From Pectobacterium versatile (GTDB lineage: Bacteria; Pseudomonadota; Gammaproteobacteria; Enterobacterales; Enterobacteriaceae): DNA of 63,537 bases. Below are positions 59,144-63,537 of the stretch, piece by piece (position 1 is the first letter of the stretch; every line of letters starts with the position of its first letter). The notes under the pieces were generated by a model, which worked only from the letters and a program-made list of their open reading frames with translations, did not search any database and was not told where the DNA came from. Location: the NCBI RefSeq assembly GCF_020166435.1, contig NZ_JAINZP010000024.1:1-63537 (forward strand). The letters are read 5' to 3'. The position numbers were made by a program, and so were the translations under genes.

Positions 59144-60451
59144 TCAGAACTGCTGTTCTTCCGTCGATCCCGTCAGCGCCGTCACTGAAGACTCGCCTCC
59201 CTGAATGATGTTCGTTACCTTATCAAAGTAGCCAGTCCCGACCTCCTGCTGATGCGATGAGAAGGTATAGCCGTCTTTAATCGCTTCAAATTCAGGCTGC
59301 TGCACTTTTTCTACGTAGTGCCTCATTCCTTCGCCCTGCGCATAGGCATGCGCCAGGTCAAACATGTTGAACCACATGCTGTGGATGCCGGCCAGCGTAA
59401 TGAATTGGTACTTGTAGCCCATCGCCGACAGCTCATCCTGAAAACGCGCAATCGTGCTGTCATCCAGATTCTTCTTCCAGTTAAAGGAAGGCGAACAGTT
59501 GTACGCCAGCAACTTACCGGGGAATTTCGCATGGATGGCCTCGGCAAAACGACGCGCCAGCGATAAATCCGGCGTTGAAGTTTCGCACCACACCAAATCG
59601 GCATAAGGCGCATACGCCAGACCACGGCTGATCGCCTGCTCGATCCCAGCTCGCGTGCGATAGAAACCTTCCACCGTACGTTCTCCGGTGATGAAATCAC
59701 GGTCATACTCATCGCAATCGGAGGTCAACAAATCCGCCGCATCCGCATCGGTTCGCGCGACCAGCAAGGTGGGGACACCCAAAACATCCGCAGCCAGACG
59801 CGCTGCAACCAGCTTCTGAACGGCTTCCTGAGTCGGCACCAGCACTTTGCCGCCCATGTGGCCACATTTCTTCGCCGATGCCAGTTGATCTTCAAAGTGA
59901 ACTGCCGCCGCGCCCGCTTCGATCATCGACTTCATCAGCTCAAACGCATTAAGCACGCCGCCAAACCCCGCCTCCGCATCCGCAACAATTGGCAGAAAGT
60001 AGTCGGTATAACGCTTATCACTCGGCTCAATGCGGTTCGACCACTGAATCTGATCGGCGCGCCGAAAGGTGTTATTGATGCGTTCAATCACCGCGGGTAC
60101 GGAATTCGCTGGGTAGAGCGACTGGTCGGGATACATGCTGGACGCCAGATTGGCATCCGCCGCCACCTGCCAACCGGAAAGATAAATCGCTTCGATGCCC
60201 GCTTTCGCCTGCTGTAAAGCCTGTCCTCCCGTCAGCGCGCCCAGACAATTAACATAGCCTTTGCGTGAGCCACCATGCAGCAGGTTCCATAGCTTTGCCG
60301 TGCCGAGCTGTGCGAGCGTGCATTCCGGGTTCACCGATCCCCGTAGATTAATCACATCTTCTGTGCTGTAGGGGCGCGTAATACCTTCCCAGCGGGCGGT
60401 TTTCCACTCTTTTTCGATATGCTGGACTTGTTGGGTACGAGAGGTCGTCAT
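59144..60451 (-). CDS. aceA: isocitrate lyase
   Basis: A 435-aa enzyme that splits isocitrate into succinate and glyoxylate. The active-site loop is [11 protein letters not shown], and [13 protein letters not shown] and VPTQEA are further signatures. Length matches E. coli. It starts at ATG 60451, 31 bp after aceB, and is second in the operon. Confidence 0.98.
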   Translation of the reverse strand: MTTSRTQQVQHIEKEWKTARWEGITRPYSTEDVINLRGSVNPECTLAQLGTAKLWNLLHGGSRKGYVNCLGALTGGQALQQAKAGIEAIYLSGWQVAADANLASSMYPDQSLYPANSVPAVIERINNTFRRADQIQWSNRIEPSDKRYTDYFLPIVADAEAGFGGVLNAFELMKSMIEAGAAAVHFEDQLASAKKCGHMGGKVLVPTQEAVQKLVAARLAADVLGVPTLLVARTDADAADLLTSDCDEYDRDFITGERTVEGFYRTRAGIEQAISRGLAYAPYADLVWCETSTPDLSLARRFAEAIHAKFPGKLLAYNCSPSFNWKKNLDDSTIARFQDELSAMGYKYQFITLAGIHSMWFNMFDLAHAYAQGEGMRHYVEKVQQPEFEAIKDGYTFSSHQQEVGTGYFDKVTNIIQGGESSVTALTGSTEEQQF

Positions 60452-60482
60452 AGCAGAGGTTCCTTTTTATTATCAGTCAGGA

Positions 60483-62081
60483 TTAATCAAGCAATGCGTA
60501 GCCAGGTAGCGTCAGGAAGTCGATCAGCTCATCCTGCGTGGTAATTTTTTCCATCAGCCGAGCGGCTTCATCAAAGCGCCCTCCACTGAAACGGGCATCA
60601 CCGAGTTCCTCTTGAATCACGAACATCTCTTCGGCCAGCATTTGGCGGAACAGCGCTTTGGTGATTACACGACCATCGCTCAACGTCTTGCCGTGGCGAA
60701 TCCACTGCCAGATTGACGTGCGAGAAATTTCTGCCGTCGCCGCATCTTCCATCAGTCCATAAATCGGGACGCAGCCATTACCGGATATCCATGCTTCGAT
60801 GTACTGCACCGCAACGCGGATATTCGCACGCATCCCCACTTCCGTTCGCTCTCCCGGGCAAGGCTCCAGCAGCTCTTCTGCACGAATAGGCGCATCGTGT
60901 TCACGGCTGATATCGAGCTGATTTTTGCGTTCACCTAATGCTCGGTCGAACACCTCCATCACGGCATCGGCCAGCCCCGGATGGGCCACCCAAGTGCCGT
61001 CATGGCCATTGTGAGCTTCCAGCTCTTTGTCTTTACGTACCTTATCCAACACCCAGTTATTGCGTTCCGTATCCTTACTTGGGATGAACGCCGCCATCCC
61101 GCCCATGGCGAACGCGCCACGGCGATGACAGGTTTTGATCAACAGCCGCGAATAAGCGCTAAGGAAGGGTTTTTCCATCGTCACCGACTGGCGATCGGGC
61201 AAAACGCGGTCGCTGTGGTTCTTTAATGTTTTGATATAGCTGAAGATATAATCCCAGCGGCCGCAGTTCAGCCCAACGATATGATCACGTAGATGGTAGA
61301 GGATCTCGTCCATCTGGAAAACGGCGGGCAACGTTTCAATCAACACCGTTGCTTTGATCGTCCCGCGCGGCAGATCAGAGCGATCTTCCGTGTAGCAGAA
61401 GACATCATTCCACCAGGCCGCTTCCTGCCATGACTGCGTCTTTGGCAGATAGAAATAAGGACCGCTCCCTTTCTTCAGCAGTTCCTGATAGTTGTGGAAA
61501 AAATACAGCGCGAAGTCGAACAGACTGCCGGGAATCGCTTCCCCCTGCCAGGACACGTGTTTTTCAGGCAAATGCAAACCACGTACCCGGCAAATCAATA
61601 CGGCAGGATTGGGTTTCAGCTGGTAGATTTTTCCTGTTTCATTGATGTAGGAAATCGTACCGCATACGGCATCACGCAAGTTGATTTGCCCGTCGATCAC
61701 TTTTTCCCAACTCGGTGACAACGAATCCTCAAAGTCCGCCATGAAAACTTTCACGTTGGCATTCAACGCGTTGATCACCATCTTTCGTTCGACCGGACCG
61801 GTAATCTCAACACGACGATCCTGAAGGTCATCGGGAATACCGCGTATTGTCCATGTCTTATCAAGAATGGAATCCGTTTCTGAAATAAAATCAGGCAATT
61901 TACCCTGATCGATACTACGCTGTTGTACCTGCCGTTCGGCGAGTAATTGATTACGAGCTGGCGTAAAATGCGCGACCAGCTCCGTTAAGAAATCAATCGC
62001 TTCTTCCGTAAGAATTTGCTTCTCACCTTCGCCAAAACGCTGACTAAACGCCAATTCTCTGTTTATCGTCTGCTGCATCAT
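60483..62081 (-). CDS. aceB: malate synthase A
   Basis: A 532-aa enzyme that condenses glyoxylate with acetyl-CoA to malate. Conserved: VFMADFEDSLSPSW, the signature KTQSWQEAAWWNDVF, FQMDEILYHLRDHIVGLNCGRWDYIFSYIKTL and GMRANIRVAVQYIEAWISGNGCVPIYGLMEDAATAEISR. ATG 62081 was chosen because AGGA lies 7 bases upstream and the length equals the family; the longer frame is not conserved. It is first gene of aceBAK, repressed by IclR. Confidence 0.97.
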   Translation of the reverse strand: MMQQTINRELAFSQRFGEGEKQILTEEAIDFLTELVAHFTPARNQLLAERQVQQRSIDQGKLPDFISETDSILDKTWTIRGIPDDLQDRRVEITGPVERKMVINALNANVKVFMADFEDSLSPSWEKVIDGQINLRDAVCGTISYINETGKIYQLKPNPAVLICRVRGLHLPEKHVSWQGEAIPGSLFDFALYFFHNYQELLKKGSGPYFYLPKTQSWQEAAWWNDVFCYTEDRSDLPRGTIKATVLIETLPAVFQMDEILYHLRDHIVGLNCGRWDYIFSYIKTLKNHSDRVLPDRQSVTMEKPFLSAYSRLLIKTCHRRGAFAMGGMAAFIPSKDTERNNWVLDKVRKDKELEAHNGHDGTWVAHPGLADAVMEVFDRALGERKNQLDISREHDAPIRAEELLEPCPGERTEVGMRANIRVAVQYIEAWISGNGCVPIYGLMEDAATAEISRTSIWQWIRHGKTLSDGRVITKALFRQMLAEEMFVIQEELGDARFSGGRFDEAARLMEKITTQDELIDFLTLPGYALLD

Positions 62082-62193
62082 TCGTGGTTCCTTTTCAGAT
62101 TCCGCTTCATTTATCAACAACCGCCAAATCGGCAAACCAGTATGTACATTTCTTAGCCGACAGAATTAAGCGTAATACAATAAAAAAAAAAAT

Positions 62194-62208
62194 CAAAAAC
62201 AATTTCCA
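62194..62208 (-). promoter_or_regulatory. candidate IclR operator of aceBAK
   Basis: On the minus strand TGGAAATTGTTTTTG keeps the left half of the IclR consensus TGGAAATNATTTCCA; the right half is poor. It lies 113 bp upstream of the aceB start codon. Confidence 0.45.
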
Positions 62209-62310
62209 TTTTTACGTAAAAACAAAAATAAGATCATGATAAAAATGAAGATTAAAATAAAAAAAGAAGAGAAATGGCTTTCAATCAATAACGAGAATGG
62301 AATAGTTCCG

Positions 62311-62342
62311 CAGAAAAAAGAAAGGCACCTTTAAAGGTGCCT
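62311..62342 (-). terminator. metA terminator
   Basis: A palindromic stem AGGCACCTTT / AAAGGTGCCT (62323-62342) followed on the minus strand by TTCTTTTTTC, 22 bp after the metA stop. Confidence 0.85.
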
Positions 62343-62364
62343 CAGAGAAAAGAATTGGGATGAG

Positions 62365-63294
62365 CTAGTCCAGCGTAGGGTTCATACGACGTAAATCGTA
62401 AGGCGTAATCTGGTAAACATAGTAATTCAGCCAGTTAACAAAAAACAGATGACCGTGGCTACGCCAGCTCGCTTTCGGTGCCAGTTCAGGATTGTCATCG
62501 GGGAAATAATTCACTGGCACAGTCGGATCCAATCCAGCGTCACAATCGCGGAAAAACTCGCCCGCTAGCGTCAAGACATCATACTCTGGGTGTCCGGTAA
62601 CAAACGCCAAACGTTTATCTTTGCTGGCAAACAGATAGGCTCCGGCCTGCTCCGACTCAACCAGAATCTCTAAATCCGTATGCTGACGAATTACATCAGT
62701 CGGAAAATCCGCATAGCGTGAATGTGGTGCCAGGAACGTTTCATCAAAACCGCGGGTCAGCAAAGCGTGGGGTTGCAACGTTTGATGTAGGTAAACACCG
62801 GATAGCTTTTCCTCGCGGGTCATTTTGGGAATGCCGTAAAGGATATTGAGAGCAGCCTGTACAGCCCAACACACAAACAATGTGGATGTGACATGCTCTT
62901 TTGCCCATTCAATGACACGCGCGATCTGTGGCCAATACACAACATCACAGAAATCGACTAATCCCAGCGGTGCACCAGTCACAATCAGGCCATCAAAATT
63001 TTCGTCCTGAATATCGTCGAAATTACAGTAAAAGTTATTCAAATGCTCGGTTGGCGTGTTCTTCGACTCACGGCTATCGATACGTAGCAGTTGGATATCG
63101 ATCTGTAAGGGGGAGTTGGATAACAGGCGCAGAAACTGGTTTTCAGTCTCGATCTTTTTAGGCATCAGGTTCAGAACCAGCACTTTGAGGGGACGAATTT
63201 CCTGCGTTTTAGCACGCGAGGACGTCATCACAAAGACGTTCTCATTACGCAGAAAATTGACAGCTGGTAACTCATCAGGAACCCGAATTGGCAT
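62365..63294 (-). CDS. metA: homoserine O-succinyltransferase
   Basis: A 309-aa enzyme of the first step of methionine synthesis. [28 protein letters not shown] is the family start; the catalytic Cys is in [13 protein letters not shown], and His and Glu are in [19 protein letters not shown]. Length equals E. coli MetA. It starts at ATG 63294 behind MetJ boxes. It lies 283 bp upstream of aceB on the same strand, with its own terminator. Confidence 0.97.
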   Translation of the reverse strand: MPIRVPDELPAVNFLRNENVFVMTSSRAKTQEIRPLKVLVLNLMPKKIETENQFLRLLSNSPLQIDIQLLRIDSRESKNTPTEHLNNFYCNFDDIQDENFDGLIVTGAPLGLVDFCDVVYWPQIARVIEWAKEHVTSTLFVCWAVQAALNILYGIPKMTREEKLSGVYLHQTLQPHALLTRGFDETFLAPHSRYADFPTDVIRQHTDLEILVESEQAGAYLFASKDKRLAFVTGHPEYDVLTLAGEFFRDCDAGLDPTVPVNYFPDDNPELAPKASWRSHGHLFFVNWLNYYVYQITPYDLRRMNPTLD

Positions 63295-63313
63295 AACCTT
63301 ATATCCTCAAAGC

Positions 63314-63337
63314 ATACGTTTAAACGTTTAGACATCC
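63314..63337 (-). promoter_or_regulatory. MetJ operator: three tandem met boxes
   Basis: Three contiguous 8-mers (ATACGTTT, AAACGTTT, AGACATCC; consensus AGACGTCT), 20 bp upstream of the metA start codon. MetJ with AdoMet should repress here. Confidence 0.8.
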
Positions 63338-63429
63338 AGATGCCCGAAGATAGCGAATTTTCGTACTAATGTCGAGCGCTCAACGCATAAGGTGAAAATG
63401 TTTCACGAGACAGGACACACTGCATATCA

Positions 63430-63537
63430 TCAGCACGACGTCTGCTGAATACGTTCAAGCGCGTCGGAATCACTCAGGGGAGCAATCTCAGAAATAACAA
63501 TGAGTCTGGCTTTACGACAACTGATGACTGTTATCTT
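63430..63537 (-). CDS. possible C-terminal end of a gene cut by the window edge
   Basis: The minus-strand frame is open from the window edge to TGA 63430-63432: 35 residues that read KITVISCRKARLIVI then SEIAPLSDSDALERIQQ and a C-terminal Cys. It looks protein-like (a beta strand pair and an amphipathic helix) but it is too short to name. Confidence 0.35.
   Translation of the reverse strand, partial: KITVISCRKARLIVISEIAPLSDSDALERIQQTSC

Overview
The window reads as a chromosomal segment of an enterobacterium of the soft-rot group, most likely Pectobacterium or a close relative. Proteins such as FrdA, MetH, AceA, EF-P, Psd and LysC are near-identical in length and motifs to Escherichia coli, and the gene order orn / rsgA-psd-mscM / epmA / frdABCD-blc-ecnB / efp / epmB and metH / iclR / aceK-aceA-aceB-metA is enteric. 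ERIC repeats support this. The genus is inferred from gene content, not from a database search.

Region 1 (1-24845) is accessory. It starts with a frameshifted alpha/beta hydrolase, an exported isochorismatase-fold protein that lacks the catalytic cysteine, and a divergent LysR regulator. An AT-rich zone follows (2.45-4.9 kb) with a decayed P4-type integrase fragment, a broken unknown gene and a tRNA-Gly(GCC) gene. From 4.9 to 9.0 kb a tandem duplication has left a secreted protein, a 2-hydroxyacid dehydrogenase and degraded partial copies of both. Then come an unknown 568-aa protein, a zinc alcohol dehydrogenase, a LysE exporter with a divergent LysR, two MFS exporters, a DUF1963 protein and a HAD phosphatase. 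The most interesting item is a translationally coupled pair at 19340-24264: a thiamine-diphosphate carboligase and a fusion of an acyl-ACP-reductase-like domain with a class III aminotransferase. The pair resembles PigD/PigE of prodigiosin synthesis but no other pigment gene is present.

Region 2 (24846-43000) is conserved core: two more identical tRNA-Gly genes with a stable-RNA promoter, orn, rsgA, psd, mscM, epmA, the fumarate reductase operon, blc, a 43-residue entericidin, efp, epmB, yjeI and pgi. EpmA, EpmB and EF-P together form the EF-P beta-lysylation system. The third tRNA-Gly copy lies 20 kb away at 4604, which suggests that a tandem tRNA array was split by island insertion.

Region 3 (42800-63537) holds lysC behind a lysine riboswitch, a Na/Pi cotransporter-like gene, a dicarboxylate transporter, a TonB siderophore receptor with an AraC regulator (both with Fur-box-like sites), metH, iclR, the glyoxylate operon aceBAK and metA with MetJ boxes. 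Three copies of a structured intergenic repeat of about 260 bp, with compensatory base changes in its stems, occur here (44559, 51822, 57077). I do not recognise this repeat as a named family.
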